Assembly: GCF_029962835.1 (NCBI RefSeq)
Contig: NC_080585.1
Span: 58,515,443-58,579,442, forward strand
Source of the DNA: Magnolia sinica
Taxonomy: Eukaryota; Streptophyta; Magnoliopsida; Magnoliales; Magnoliaceae
DNA length: 64,000 nucleotides
Reading direction: 5' to 3'
Below are positions 45,421 to 55,990 of the stretch, piece by piece. Position 1 is the first letter of the stretch; every line of letters begins with the position of its first letter. The position numbers were made by a program, and so were the translations under genes. The notes below the pieces were generated by a model. It was given only the letters and a program-made list of their open reading frames with translations, had not been told where the DNA came from and made no database searches.

Positions 45421-45844
45421 AGAGCTCAGTGGGGCTCACCATGATGTATTTGGGTTATCCATTTCGTTCATTAATTTTAATAAATTATTTTAATTCATTA
45501 TTCTAAACTTAAAGTGCATTGAACGCCCAAGGGGACCACACTATAGGAAGCAAATGTGATTTAATTTTCATGTTTCCTACGTGTGGTCCACATAAGCCTT
45601 CGATCTAGTTGAGTTTTTATTTCCTATTCTAAAATAATATTTCAAAATATATGGACAGCTTAGATATAACATATATATTTTTTTAGGCCCTATAGGGCTC
45701 CTTACACTACTATTAATTATTAACGGTGTAGGAACATTTTAGTTATGGATAAAAACCGTAGTAATAGTAGCTACGGTTTATATCCGTAGCAAACAAGCCA
45801 GTAGGTCTGTATTTTTACCTCTTTTTTTGTAGTGCTATATGCAC

Positions 45845-47581
45845 TCACCTTTTTTGTCAGCAAAATTCTCTATTGAATAGTCTGTCATCTATTGGTTGTA
45901 CATAAATCTTTCAAAAATTTGATGTAAAAGGGAATTTGTTTCACAATGTCCAGCAAAGAGATGTTGACTTTCACTTGTTTCAACACCTCTAGAATATCTT
46001 GTGAGTTAGCTAGAGGTTTTGGTGCAATCAACTGTTGGAGGAATGGCACAATCGACTTACTTTTTTTGGTTCTTCCTCATGTGGGCCATTGTTAGGTCCA
46101 TCATTCTTAGTTCCTTGTGGGTCCTTAGGCTTTTCGGCCCTCGCCAAAATGGTTTTGTCAATAATCTTCCCACTCCTAAGAGTGGTTATATACTTAGCCT
46201 GCTCCATTTAACTTGAAGAGTTTGGGTCACTTATTTCAGATTGCGGTTAAGAGTTGGGGAGAGGTTGGGCCGGAAGGATCCCTTTCTCCCCAATCAATTT
46301 GTTCATCTCAAGCCCTTGCATGGCCTTTGTAAGGCCTTGAAAGGCTTGTAACGTACCTTGATTAAAAAACTCTTTATTTTGAATATATTTTAAGACCGGA
46401 TCCTCTTGAGGAGTAGCAGTTTGCTCATTCCTCCAACTGAAATTTAGATGGTTCTTCCAACTTGAGTTATATGTATTTGAGGTAGGTCCACTGAAAGGTC
46501 TTTGGTAGTTGTTCATGGTATTTGATTGCTCCTTCAATATTTCTTGAAAAGCAGATATTGTTGAACAATTTTTAGTTGTATGAATGTTACAAGTACAAAT
46601 ACTACAAACAACTTCCTTAGCCCTATCCTTCTTAAGTTCTATGGCCTCAAATTTCTTTGTGAGATTGGCCACTTTAGCATTTATATCATCTTCATTTTTC
46701 AAAATATATATTTCACCCCTCTCATTTGATTGAGTAAGCTTAGAAATGATGCTGGGTCTTGGGGAAATATCTCATGATTGTGCGTTTTCAACAAGTTTGT
46801 CAAAGTAATCCCACACATCATCGACATTTTTATTCATGAATTTCCTATTGCACATCATCTCGACCAATTGGCATATGGAAGATGTCAGTCCATCGTAAAA
46901 TAAATTTGTTATGCACCACGTTTCAAAGCCATGTTGTCGGTATGAACTGACAAGATCCTTGAACTGCTCCCAACATTTGAAGAATATCTCATCTTCCTTT
47001 TGGACGAAGTTCATGATCGACTTCCTGATGGTGTTCGTCTTATGGTATGGGAAGAATTTCTTTATGAACTCCCTTGTCATGTCGTTCCATCTGCCAATAG
47101 ATCGTAATCGTAGTAATGCAACCAAGTCTTAACTTTTTCTTTTAAGGAAAAGGGAAAGAGTTTTAACTTGATCATGTCCTCAGACATATTGGGAAAGTGT
47201 ACAGTGGCTATTATCTCATCAAACTCTTTCATGTGTAGATATGGACTTTCAGATTCAAGTCCATGGAACTTTGGAAATAGTTAGATCGCCCCAAGTTTAA
47301 TATTCATATTTTCTGCATTATTTGAAAAAATCATGCAGGAAGGTGTGCTCACCCCTGCCAATTATAAATAATCTCGTAAAGTACGAGGCGGGGGGTGTAT
47401 GATGCACCTCATTCTCATCCTGAACTTCCTCAACTGAAGGTTGAGGTTGATTTGCAGCCATCACTTCTATTAACTCAGGGGATCTCAAGTGGTATCTAAT
47501 CCTGCGATGGATAGGCAACCCTTCAACTAATCCTCCTCCACTCAAAAGACGTAGAATGTTATTATGAACCCACTTGGGCAT
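45845..47581 (-). pseudogene. Gypsy gag polyprotein (Athila/Tat-like)
   Basis: Minus-strand pieces in order are: 47581-47318 (N-terminal, with YHLRSPELIEVMAANQPQPS), 47125-46772 (retrotransposon gag domain with EFIKKFFPYHKTNTIRKSI and CWEQFKDLVSSYRQHGFETW), 46702-46247 (VCSICTCNIHTTKNC knuckle-like segment, then SNTYNSSWKNHLNFSWRN) and a further decayed part to 45845 with the DILEVLKQVKVNISLLDIV spacer that precedes protease. These motifs are typical of plant gypsy gags of the Athila/Tat group. Stops and frameshifts break it, and the CACTA interrupts it at the gag-protease junction. Confidence 0.85.
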
Positions 47582-47854
47582 GAAACATTCTCCGCCCTGA
47601 AGTAACTAAACAACTAAATCTAAAAAGAAAACTAAAAAAACTAAAACAATAAAATATCTAAAAAAGATAAGAGAAAGGGTTGGAACAAAATTACCGAATA
47701 AAAGTTGCTATGTTAGGATCCTACAAAACAGAAAATAATGTTAGTTTCAAAATTTTTTTAGAAAAAATCTTAACAGAAAAATATAGTAGAAAAATAAACC
47801 CTAATCTTAACCTAATTATAATACCAATTAAGTTTAGAAAAATGCATCTGTAGT

Positions 47855-47870
47855 CCACGGAAACGGCGCA
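47855..47870 (-). other. Primer binding site, tRNA-Asp type
   Basis: The plus strand reads CCACGGAAACGGCGCA just inside the LTR. Its reverse complement resembles TGGCGCCGTTGCCGGGG, the complement of tRNA-Asp used by Athila-like elements, with a few changes. It confirms the minus orientation. Confidence 0.7.
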
Positions 47871-47877
47871 AAAAACT

Positions 47878-49254
47878 TGTTCACAACCCTAAGTGTAGGA
47901 TCACGATGTAGTAATAACTCGGTAAGACCGAGGTCGAATCCACATGGACTAAACTTGTACGCATTTTAAAATAACCAGAACTAGAACTAGAAAAATATCT
48001 AAATCTATATCTGAAATAAATGAAAGTAATTGTGAATAATGTTTAAACTAACAATTAAAGGTGGGAACTAGGGTGCCAAGGATTCACTTGTAGCTATTAA
48101 GATGCTACTTTACATGATTCAAGGAACACAATTGGAATTGGAGTCCTATCCTATCAAATTAGAAGATAAAATAATTAAATCAAATATGAACTTTTCATTA
48201 ACTAAATTCTCAATTCAAGAGAATTGTGATGAGTAGAAGGGATTTCATCACCCTACCATGCCCAGGAGACAATGGTGAATAGCAAGATTTACTAATTTCA
48301 CAATCTCAAAACAGGAAAAGAAATCTGAAGCTATTACAACATTTATTGTAATTTGAGTCACAATAAATCATAGAAAACTGAAAATATTCCTTAAAATTAA
48401 ATTAAAATCTAACGAAGTTCAACATAAACAAGAATCAAAGCAAAATAAACATCCCGACACACTACAAGTTTAACCTGTTAGCCCTAGCTAAGAGGTTTAG
48501 TTAATCATATATATGATTAAACTAAAAACTCTTAAACAAAGCATAAAAACTAACAAGAAGAAGAAGATTGAAGAAGAAGAAAGGACTCATTGAAGTTCTC
48601 TAACACTTTGCTCCACTCTTCCAACCCTAATTCGTGCTTAGAAACAATTAAAAGATCCATATTTATAGTATTTGTTTGGACCAACTTTGAAACTGACTCA
48701 AATTTGCGTAAAAAGTTATGCTTCGGTCAGACCAATTTAAAGTTGAAAATTGCACTTTCTTTCTGGACAAATCTGCGCGATTTCAGTTGGATCGAATTAA
48801 GGCTGAAAATTATGTTTCTCGCTGGACTGTTTTGTGCGATTTCGATCGGACCGAAACTGCACTTTGGTCAGACCGAAAGTCTATTTCAAGAAAATTTCAC
48901 TTTAAACTCAGAATTCCAAACTATGTTTTTTCAATGCAATTTTCAGGAATCTTCTTTTTTTAAGACAATTTTCAGGATTCCTTCTATTCACTTCAAATCT
49001 TCATTTCTCTTTATTTCTCACTTGGTTTCCTTAGATCTTTGGCATGTAAATTCTTCATTAATGACTTCCAAATTTTCAAATTTTCATTTAGTAATCTTTT
49101 GAGTATAAATTTTTTTTTTTGGCATCAATTTCACCTTAAGCTCTAGAAATCACATCGCATATGAAAACATGCATAATTAGATCGATTAAGCACTATCATG
49201 TTTATAAAACAAAGGTATAAATAAGGAAAAATATGAAATATTTCACACTCAACC
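47878..49254 (-). mobile_element. 5' LTR of the gypsy element
   Basis: About 1,377 bp from TGTTCACAACCCTAAGTG to TTTCACACTCAACC, alignable along its length with 20915-22301. It has GGTATAAATAAGG at the minus-strand promoter side. Reverse-complemented, it ends in TTGTGAACA directly before the primer site. Confidence 0.8.
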
Positions 49255-50715
49255 AAATGTAGATGTTGGAATAACAGGCTCAAACTCTCTTGGATTCTAG
49301 CTCATTTTAGAAAGAGCAACACTAGTGTATTTATAGAGTTGAAATCCCAGTGGTAAAAGAACAGGTAGAATTTTGATATTGTCGATGTCATCGAAGGGTA
49401 TTTGATGTTATCGAAATATGAATTTCGATATAATCGAACTATCTTCGATTGCATCGATTCTCTACTCAAGATGTTCATTTAAGAGTAGGATAGATTCTGA
49501 TTATTTTTCATCGAGCGTCTTTCGATGATATCGATGAGCGCTTTGATTCATCGAGGGGCGCTCGATTCTATTGAGATTTCTTTTGTACAATACAAAAAGT
49601 TTGCTGGACAATTTTGTCCCCTATTTGATTCCATTGAAGAGTCCTTCGATCCATCGAAGATTGAATTTTGATGGTATTCAATGGTCTTCAATGAACTTGA
49701 AGAAAATCGGTTTTCTTTAAAAGCTTGTTGGACAAAACTAAGTTAGTTTCAATGCTATTAAATAGACTTCGATGCCATCGATAACTTACTCTCGATAACA
49801 TGGAGGAGGCTTCAATGTCACTAAAGAGCACTTAAGAGTATTTTCTGATTTTTTGGACGAGGTCCACGGTTGAAGTAATCGAAGGCCAACGTTGATGATA
49901 TTGAAGCATGGACTTCGATGATATCGAATAGCTATCGATGCCATCGAGGTTTCCTGTATATCTTTCTTTTTATTACTGGACAGAATGGGTGTACATTCGA
50001 TACTATCGACCGATGTTCGATGTTATCGAAGATTCCCTCGATTGCCGTTCGATTTACTTGACCAGAACTTATGATTTTTCCAATTTTATTTCTTTCTTCC
50101 ATTTATACTCACTGTGCATTATATACCAACTTAACCAGAAGATTTTTAATTCCTTTTTATAGGGTAAGTTGGGATTATATGGGGGCATATACCTTATAGG
50201 GTTTGTCAGTTTAAGTTTAATCATGACCTTCATCTTTGTTGAGGTTTGATCTTGATGTCTTTATTTAAGATCTCATTTGGATTGACAGACTCAACACTCA
50301 CGTATATTGACAAGCAAAAACAATTTCAATGCTTAATTGATCAAGGATTGCTCGATCAATATCGATCGATCAATGGTTAGATTGACGACACGCACAATTT
50401 TGCATAATTGTGTGATTAGTTTTCTATTTTGGGTGTTATACTATATATATATGAGTGTAATTGTAGGATCATGATATTTCAATCAGGCCTTAAACATTTT
50501 TAGGATTTGGAGAGGAGGAAATCAGGATTTTATGATTGTTATTGCATTCATCTCTTATACCTTTTTGTTTTACAGTGATTGTTGTTGCTTTGTGTTGTGG
50601 TTTTTTCTGCGAGGGTTTTCCACATAAAATTCATGCATACTTGTGCATGCTTTGATGGCATTTGCTTATTGTTGTGCGATCTAAATTTGAGGTTTGCTTC
50701 CGCGGTTCCCCAACA

Positions 50716-50962
50716 ATTATAACGTGCCTTAAGATCATCTTTAAGTGCGATTTATCCAATTTCTCTACTTCTACATTTTCAACCCTTAGGTGCAAATGGT
50801 TGATGCCTGCGCACATGTAGCACTCAAGAAGGATATCCACAGCAGCCAAATTGCATGGCGCATTATGGATGGAGAATGCCTCCAGATTCAAAATTAAAAT
50901 AGCGAGTTGTCCAAACCCCAAGAGCGTAATCAGATGGTAAATATTCTGACCCTAGTTGTTTT
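50716..50962 (-). pseudogene. Unrecognised protein fragment ending at the copia LTR
   Basis: The minus strand is open with LGFGQLAILILNLEAF, NAPCNLAAVDILLECYMCAG, INHLHLRVENVEVEKL and LKMILRHVII, running straight into the LTR end at 50715. The alternation of hydrophobic residues is vaguely like leucine-rich or F-box-associated proteins, but I cannot name it. It may be a host gene exon disrupted by the LTR. Confidence 0.35.
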
Positions 50963-51517
50963 ATGTTTCTCCAGCCACAATTAGATAATCAGTTTGAATG
51001 GTCTAAATTTCCATGCCTAACGTTGGTGAGTCACTACCATGTATACGTTGAACTATCACGGGCTCTTGTGGGGCAGAAGAAATCTGTTTTTACCATGGAT
51101 TGATCTGTTTCAGTCCACTTGACTCGGTCGAGTTCAATACCATTCAACAATCAGTAGCCAGAGTAGATGGGACTCAACCCGATTCAGGACCAAACGAGTC
51201 GTTCTGAATTGCTATGTCAAAAAGACAAAAAAAAACCACGATTTTACAAACGCTTCTGGATAATTCGCTTCCGTTCTCTCCTTTCTCTCCCTCGTTCGGG
51301 GAGATATATGATGAGGAAACTGGTCGAATATGTGACTAGGAATTCTCCAAATCCTCGTCTTGAGAAAAAAAAAAAAAAACAAAATGCTAGCCAGCCAATT
51401 CGAGGCCAAGCGAATAAGAAAAAAACAAAAACTGAAAAGAAAGAATTTTTTTTTTAAAAAGAAGAAACAAAAAGCAGCAGTTGATCGTGGATTTCATATG
51501 ACACTGACAGTAGCTTT
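50963..51517. other. No gene recognised
   Basis: Intergenic-looking sequence with poly-A runs at 51365-51382 and 51450-51460. The Lys-rich ORFs there are simple-sequence artefacts. Confidence 0.4.
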
Positions 51518-51920
51518 GTGGGCCCCACCATGATGTATGTGTTTTATCAATGCTGTCCATCCATTTTTCGCAGATCATTTTAGGGAGTGAGCCCAAAATG
51601 GAGGCAGATCCAAATCTCACGTGGACCACACCAAAGGAAATAGTGATGATTGAATGCCCAGGAAAGTTCTGGATCAAGCTGATATTTGTATATTTCCTTC
51701 ATCCAGGTATTTTTCGCGTAATCAACGGGTTGGATGTCAAATAAAAATTACAGTGGACCCCAGTAAGTTTTTAATGGTGGGCATTCAGGAAACACTATTT
51801 TTCCGTGGTGTGGTCCATATGAGATTTGGATCTAACTAAATTTTGGGAATATGCCCTCTAGTAATAATCCAAAACTGATGGACGGTGTGGATAAAACGCA
51901 TACATCATCATAGGGCTCAC
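51518..51920. mobile_element. Foldback MITE of the GGGCCCCACCATGATG family
   Basis: The arms are inverted copies: GTGGGCCCCACCATGATGTA at the left and its diverged reverse complement (CATACATCATCATAGGGCTC) at the right. Internal pairs include CAGATCCAAATCTCACGTGG with CATATGAGATTTGGATCT, and a TTGAATGCCC/GGGCATTCA pair. The whole 400 bp could form a hairpin. No clear flanking duplication was found. Confidence 0.7.
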
Positions 51921-52201
51921 AGAGAACCTTCCAGTAGCGAAATGGCCAGGCTGTGTCAGTCTGCAATCCGCGTCAAGTACAACAACGACCAAGGATTGAA
52001 CGGCTAGGATCTTGTTTGGAATATACCGGGGCAATCCTGGTCCACCATCCGTGGACGATCCGGAATCTCTGGATCACCAATCCAGGGGCCTCGCGTGTAG
52101 GGAGAGGTGAATCAGGGCCTTTTGCCCGTTGCATGAGGGTCCTGCTGCACTGCAGTTGCAGGGTTCGTTTACGTGGCCGGATCAACTGGTAATCGGTGTA
52201 T

Positions 52202-52631
52202 ACTGTGGGCCCACCCTGATGTATTTTTCTTATATCCACGCCGTCCATCCATTGCTCCATATTAGTCTGAGATATGAATTACAAAAAAGAAAAGCATATC
52301 CAACTCTCAGGTGGACCACATTACATGAAAACGTGTTGGTTGAACGTTCACCATTAAAAACTTATAGGAATCCACCAGGATGTTTATTTTCCATCCAACC
52401 CGTTGATAAGGTAAAAAATACTTGGATGGAATGACCACACAAATATAGGCTTGATCCAAAACTTTTGTTGCCCATGAGAAGTTTTAATGGTCAATCACCA
52501 GTATTTCCTGTAATGTAGTCCAACTGAGATTTGGATCTTCTGCATTTTTTTCGTTCATCGCTTAAAATTATCTGAAAGAACCGATGTACGGCGTGGATAT
52601 AAGATACATACATCAAGGTGGGACCCACAGT
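52202..52631. mobile_element. Foldback MITE, same family
   Basis: The ends ACTGTGGGCCCACC and GGTGGGACCCACAGT are inverted repeats. Inner pairs include TATATCCACGCCGTCCATC with GGCGTGGATATAAG, and GGTTGAACGTTCACCATTAA with its counterpart TTTTAATGGTCAATCACC. About 430 bp. Confidence 0.75.
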
Positions 52632-52977
52632 CAGGTATCGACCGAAGCCGCTTCCCTAAAAACGATTGGGCTGCCAGCACGACGACACGCCATTCAGCTT
52701 CTTCACCACCGAAATGGACTTATCCGGATTTAAAAGAGGAATTACCAGATACTCTGGTGGAGTACGTAGTGTATCATACACTTTCATGAATAAGTATTAA
52801 TATTTTATGAAATTCCTCAATCTAAACCGTCCAAAATTTAGACCCATTATGTAATAATAATATAATGGAGAGAAAAAAAATACAAACATTTTTTAATGAA
52901 CATTTGATATCGAATTCAAATAAACGGGAATCCCCAACAACACCCGTTTTAGGTGGCGCGTAAAACACCCGAGCTCT

Positions 52978-53412
52978 GGTGAGGCCTATATGTTATGTAC
53001 TTAAAATCTACCCCGTCCATCAGGCAGGAAATATTATTTTCAGCGTAGATACAGAAGATCAGCAAGCTAAAAGACTCATAGAGGACAAACCAATGGAAAC
53101 AATGTAAAATTTCGCATAAAACCTATAATTCAGCGCGGTGTGGTCTGCTTGACTTTTTGATCATGATGGTTGTTGTATGTTCTCTTCATCTCGTTGAGTT
53201 ACACCTGATTAACTGGTTTGATGAAAGATACATACCATGGTTACCGGAGGCAGAAACCTATATTCAACCGTTCAATCCATATTATTCCGTGGTGTGAGTC
53301 CCTTGAGTTATGGATCTAGCTGATATTTTGTCCCGAGGTCTAAGTACCTAGTATATAACTTGATGGACAGAATGGATTTTACATATAAAATATGGTAGGG
53401 CGCACAGTGCGT
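52978..53412. mobile_element. Diverged foldback MITE, same family
   Basis: The order of family landmarks is kept but diverged: CCCCGTCCATCAGG, GCGGTGTGGTCTGCTTGA, a central TTCTCTTCATCTCGTTGAG, TTCCGTGGTGTGAGTCCC, and the right arm TGATGGACAGAATGGATTTTA. The terminal arms are weak, so the limits are approximate. Confidence 0.45.
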
Positions 53413-53511
53413 GTGTGTGCCGGATTAAATGACATGATAGTTCACGCGGGTGGAGGAATGTCCTCAACACCTTGCCCAGCCAACACAAAGTTTCCGTAGG
53501 CAGAAGCTCTG

Positions 53512-53912
53512 TCGAGCCTGCCCTGATGCCAGTGATAAATCCACTCCGTTCATTAGTTTTACAGTCTCAGGATAGAACAGCATCAAAATTTTTTTGAGAC
53601 AGATCCAAAACTTATTTGGATCACACTACAGGAAAAAAAGTGGGATTGAAACAGACACCATTGAATCTTCATGGAGCCACAAAAGTTTTGGATCAAGCCA
53701 TCCCAGTGGGGATAACCTTATGAACGGTTTGGATGACATATAAAAGCTCCGAGAAGGTTTTAACAGTGGGCATTTCCATTCTCCCTGTTGCCAGTTGTGT
53801 GGCCCACCTGAGTTTTGGATCTGCCCCATTTTTGTTCTCCTCTCCTATTGTGAGCCTGATTAACTAATGGACGGATAGGATTTGTCACTGACATTGCATT
53901 GGGTCCCATGTA
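53512..53912. mobile_element. Foldback MITE, same family
   Basis: The left arm CCCTGATGCCAGTGATAAATC pairs loosely with the right arm GATTTGTCACTGACATTGC. GACAGATCCAAAACTTATTTGG pairs with CTGAGTTTTGGATCTGCC. It ends 170 bp before the RETICULATA-RELATED start codon, so it forms part of that gene's upstream region. Confidence 0.55.
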
Positions 53913-54027
53913 ACTCCACCTACAAGAACTTCATGTTGGCTGGGGAAAGTCGACGGTCCAGATCGGATGTGTGCGTGCGTAGGCGTATAATCCACCATAA
54001 TCTGTCAGCCTATCATATAATTATTCA

Positions 54028-54039
54028 AATATATATACA
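54028..54039 (+). promoter_or_regulatory. TATA box of the RETICULATA-RELATED gene
   Basis: AAATATATATAC lies 41-52 bp upstream of the ATG at 54080, which leaves room for a start site about 30 bp downstream and a very short leader of roughly 20 bp. No other TATA-like sequence lies nearer to the start codon. Confidence 0.5.
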
Positions 54040-54079
54040 GGCGATTATCGTCTTGTGACGTTTCTCTCACCGGCGGGAA

Positions 54080-54714
54080 ATGAATTCCCAGTCGCAGAGA
54101 AGCGGCTTCAAAGCCGGCTCTCTCCCTCTTTCACCTCCTCTCCGCCAAATCCCTTCGGAACGACTCAGTTTCCGGTCCATCCCATCTCAAAATCGCCTCC
54201 AGAAGCCCCTGACCGTCCGAAACTGCCGTAATCCCGCCGAGAATTCCGATACCTCGACCAAATCCCATCGTTCATTAGCCACAAACCGCCGGAATATCCT
54301 CATCACCCCTTTTCTGGTCGTTGGATCTTCATTCGTTCATTCAATCATTGCCCATGCTGAAGACAAGCCTCCGGAGCCTGTTGCTACGGCAGTGGCGACA
54401 TCCACTGCAGCTGTGGCTGCAGATGAGAAGGTGGAGGATGAGATAATTTCTAGGATTTACGACGCGACTGTGATTGGAGAACCTCTGGCGGTGGGGAAGG
54501 ATAAGAAGAGGGTCTGGGAGAAGATGATGAATGGTCGGATCGTATATCTTGGGGAGGCGGAGCAGGTCCCGGTTAGGGAAGACAAGGAATTGGAGCTGGA
54601 GATTGTGAGGAATTTGAGGTGCAGGTGTTTGGAGCAGCAGCGGTCCATCTCTGTTGCAATTGAAGCCTTTCCGTGCAATCTGCAGGAGCAGCTAGATCAA
54701 TTCGTGGATGGAAG
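54080..54714 (+). CDS. RER5/RER6-like: RETICULATA-RELATED 5/6-like protein, first exon
   Basis: The exon encodes about 212 residues. A Ser/Arg/Pro-rich N-terminus reads like a chloroplast transit peptide; a hydrophobic segment near residues 74-91 ([18 protein letters not shown]) precedes an Ala-rich linker. The conserved block [20 protein letters not shown], then [20 protein letters not shown] and [19 protein letters not shown], is the start of the ChaN-like DUF399 domain that precedes DUF3411 in RETICULATA-RELATED 5 and 6. The family acts in the chloroplast envelope and affects leaf mesophyll development and plastid metabolism. The exon ends at a GT donor (GATGGAAG|GTCAGA, 54714/54715); translation past it stops after a few codons. 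The rest of the gene, several hundred residues, is not in the window. The exon has no lesion, unlike all other coding sequence here. Confidence 0.88.
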
Positions 54715-54809
54715 GTCAGATTTTTACTGATTCATTTCATTTTGTCCAGTTGATGAAGTTCAATATACGAATCTGTTTTTCCTTTAAATAAATAAATAAA
54801 TGAAGAGCA

Positions 54810-55306
54810 TGAAAGTCTCCGCAGAAGAGTGAGCCCTCAAGATTTGAGTGTCTACACTATATGAGACCTCCACAAAGCCGAAGATGAACGGTCCAGATCT
54901 AGCAGTCTACCTAACTGCTACTGGAGCAGATGGGTCTAATCACTCCTCTGATTCTACGGTATAGATAGCCTTGGATTACGATCTATGGCTTAGATCGTCC
55001 CAAGAACAAGCTAAATGGACAAAAATCAATCTATCACTTTCCTCTTTTTCCTCTAGTTGTTGCTTAATGTGTAATTTGCGAGAGAGCCTCTTCCCATTTA
55101 TAGTGAATGATGAGGAGTTTGGACAAGACCAGAAATTATCCGGTCTTATCCATATCTCTTCATTTAAAATCTTCATTTAAAGTTGAATTTAAAATTCAAC
55201 TTCAAACAGAAGAAAGAAAAATGATTAATAAATGGGAGGCCAAACCTCATGGGACCCACCCACTAGTGATTGCCCACCAGTGGGCCCCACTGGCATATGT
55301 CCAACA
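54810..55306 (-). mobile_element. Probable 3' LTR of copia-2
   Basis: On the minus strand the LTR starts TGTTGGACATATGCC directly after the purine tract. A possible end is at 54810 (plus-strand TGAAAGTCTCCGCAG), giving about 500 bp. The start is firm; the end is tentative because the partner LTR is outside the window. Confidence 0.5.
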
Positions 55307-55320
55307 TCTCCCACTCAATC
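55307..55320 (-). other. Polypurine tract of copia-2
   Basis: The minus strand reads GATTGAGTGGGAGA directly before TGTTGGACATATG, the usual plant copia arrangement (GAGTGGGAGA then TGTTGG). Confidence 0.65.
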
Positions 55321-55793
55321 ACATTGTGGGATAGGCATCAAAAAAAATAATTTGTTCATCTAACTTGCCCAATAACAATAAAAAACAAACATCGTGATCA
55401 AAAGAATCAGAGGCGTGGGACCAGTTGGATCACCGTAATCTTCTCATAGATGTTTAAGTACTAAGTGACCACCTAACTAGTACTTAATCACTCAAGCTTT
55501 ACAATGCCTGTCTTAGTCCGCATGACCACACCGGATGGAGTTAACTCCCGATCTGAAGCAGGGTGTCTCATATCGGTTACGTATCGGCCGTAACCGATCA
55601 GCCGTAACGGCTGATACGTAATTGTAACGGTGGGGTCCGTTACGCAATACGGGGGCGTAATGAGCGATGCCCCGATTTTGCTACCGTAACAGCTGTTACG
55701 GGCCCGTTATGGGTGAAACTGCTGTTACTGACCCGTAACGGCTGTTACGGGCCTTAAAAAATAGGAAAAAACAAACAAACAAATACTTACCTC

Positions 55794-55915
55794 TTTTTTT
55801 TTTTTTTCTTTCTTTCTTTTCTTCTTCTTCTTCTTCTTCTCCTTCTTCCTCTTCTTCTTCTTCTTCTCGGGAAGCTGCGGTTGCGGCCGCGTTGGCCTGC
55901 TGCTTCTTCTTCTTC

Positions 55916-55955
<40 letters not shown>

Positions 55956-55990
55956 TCTCTCTTCTTTCCCTCTTTTTTCTTTTCTCTCTT
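55794..55990. repeat. Pyrimidine simple repeats
   Basis: Poly-T, (CTT)n at 55822-55866, (CTT)n at 55900-55919 and (CT)n at 55919-55950 in succession. The Arg/Glu/Lys ORFs on the minus strand are their translation. Confidence 0.9.

Larger units (their letters stand above)
37170..45834 (-). mobile_element. CACTA (EnSpm) transposon carrying host gene fragments
   Basis: Left end CACTACCAAAAAAAGGG (37170) and right end CTTTTTTTGTAGTG (45834) form an inverted repeat starting CACTA. Subterminal regions on both sides hold repeated ACGGATAAAAACCGTAG palindromes, the hallmark of CACTA subterminal repeats. GCAC precedes the left end (37166-37169) and recurs at 45841-45844, six bases (CTATAT) beyond the right end. 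Removing everything between restores the gypsy gag-protease frame. No transposase is recognised. The interior instead holds minus-strand exons resembling METTL5, arginyl-tRNA synthetase and glutamine synthetase, so it is a non-autonomous gene-capturing CACTA of 8.7 kb. Confidence 0.8.
20915..49254 (-). mobile_element. Ty3/gypsy gag-protease element, Athila/Tat-like, split by two nests
   Basis: Two direct LTRs (20915-22301 and 47878-49254) with TGTTCACAACCCYAAGTGTAGG at one end enclose minus-strand gag and protease remnants, a tRNA-Asp-type primer site and a purine tract. The coding order on the minus strand is gag (47581-45845), protease start (37169-37032) and protease end plus tail (23185-22705). 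The breaks are the CACTA at 37170-45834 and a solo LTR of the same family at 23186-37026. Reverse transcriptase and integrase are absent: the protease tail is followed by about 390 bp of non-coding DNA and the 3' LTR. This is therefore a gag-protease-only, non-autonomous element. No clean target duplication was found. Confidence 0.75.
19899..50296 (-). mobile_element. LTR (probably solo, minus strand) inside the copia-1 LTR; split
   Basis: Segments 19899-20914 and about 49255-50296 look like two halves of one 2.1-kb LTR. On the minus strand it starts TGAGTGTTGAGTCTG, has TCGATGNCATCGAAG tracts and a CTCTATAAATACAC TATA region, and ends with the CCCCCTCTAGGACATTTGGTCA terminus of SIRE-type LTRs. 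The gypsy element interrupts it just downstream of the TATA region. Flanks AAGTA and ACGTA are only an approximate duplication, so exact ends are uncertain. Confidence 0.5.
19634..50715 (+). mobile_element. 3' LTR of copia-1, split by a 30-kb nest of elements
   Basis: The LTR starts TGTTGTCTAATG at 19634 and carries the CAATCGATTGAAC / GATCGATTGAA tracts typical of the group. It is interrupted at 19898 and resumes near 50297 with GATCGATCAATGGTTAG, a TATA-like ACTATATATATATGAG and GGGTTTTCCACATAAAATTC, ending TTCCCCAACA at 50715. Both parts together total about 0.7 kb. The ending CCCCAACA is the usual one directly before a methionine primer site in 5' LTRs of this group. Following bases ATTAT could be a target duplication, but the other flank is lost. 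Confidence 0.6.

Noticed and set aside
20910-49259. Target duplication for the gypsy element
   Set aside because: Flanks GTATG and AAATG agree at only three of five positions and the right LTR end is mutated, so I did not claim it.
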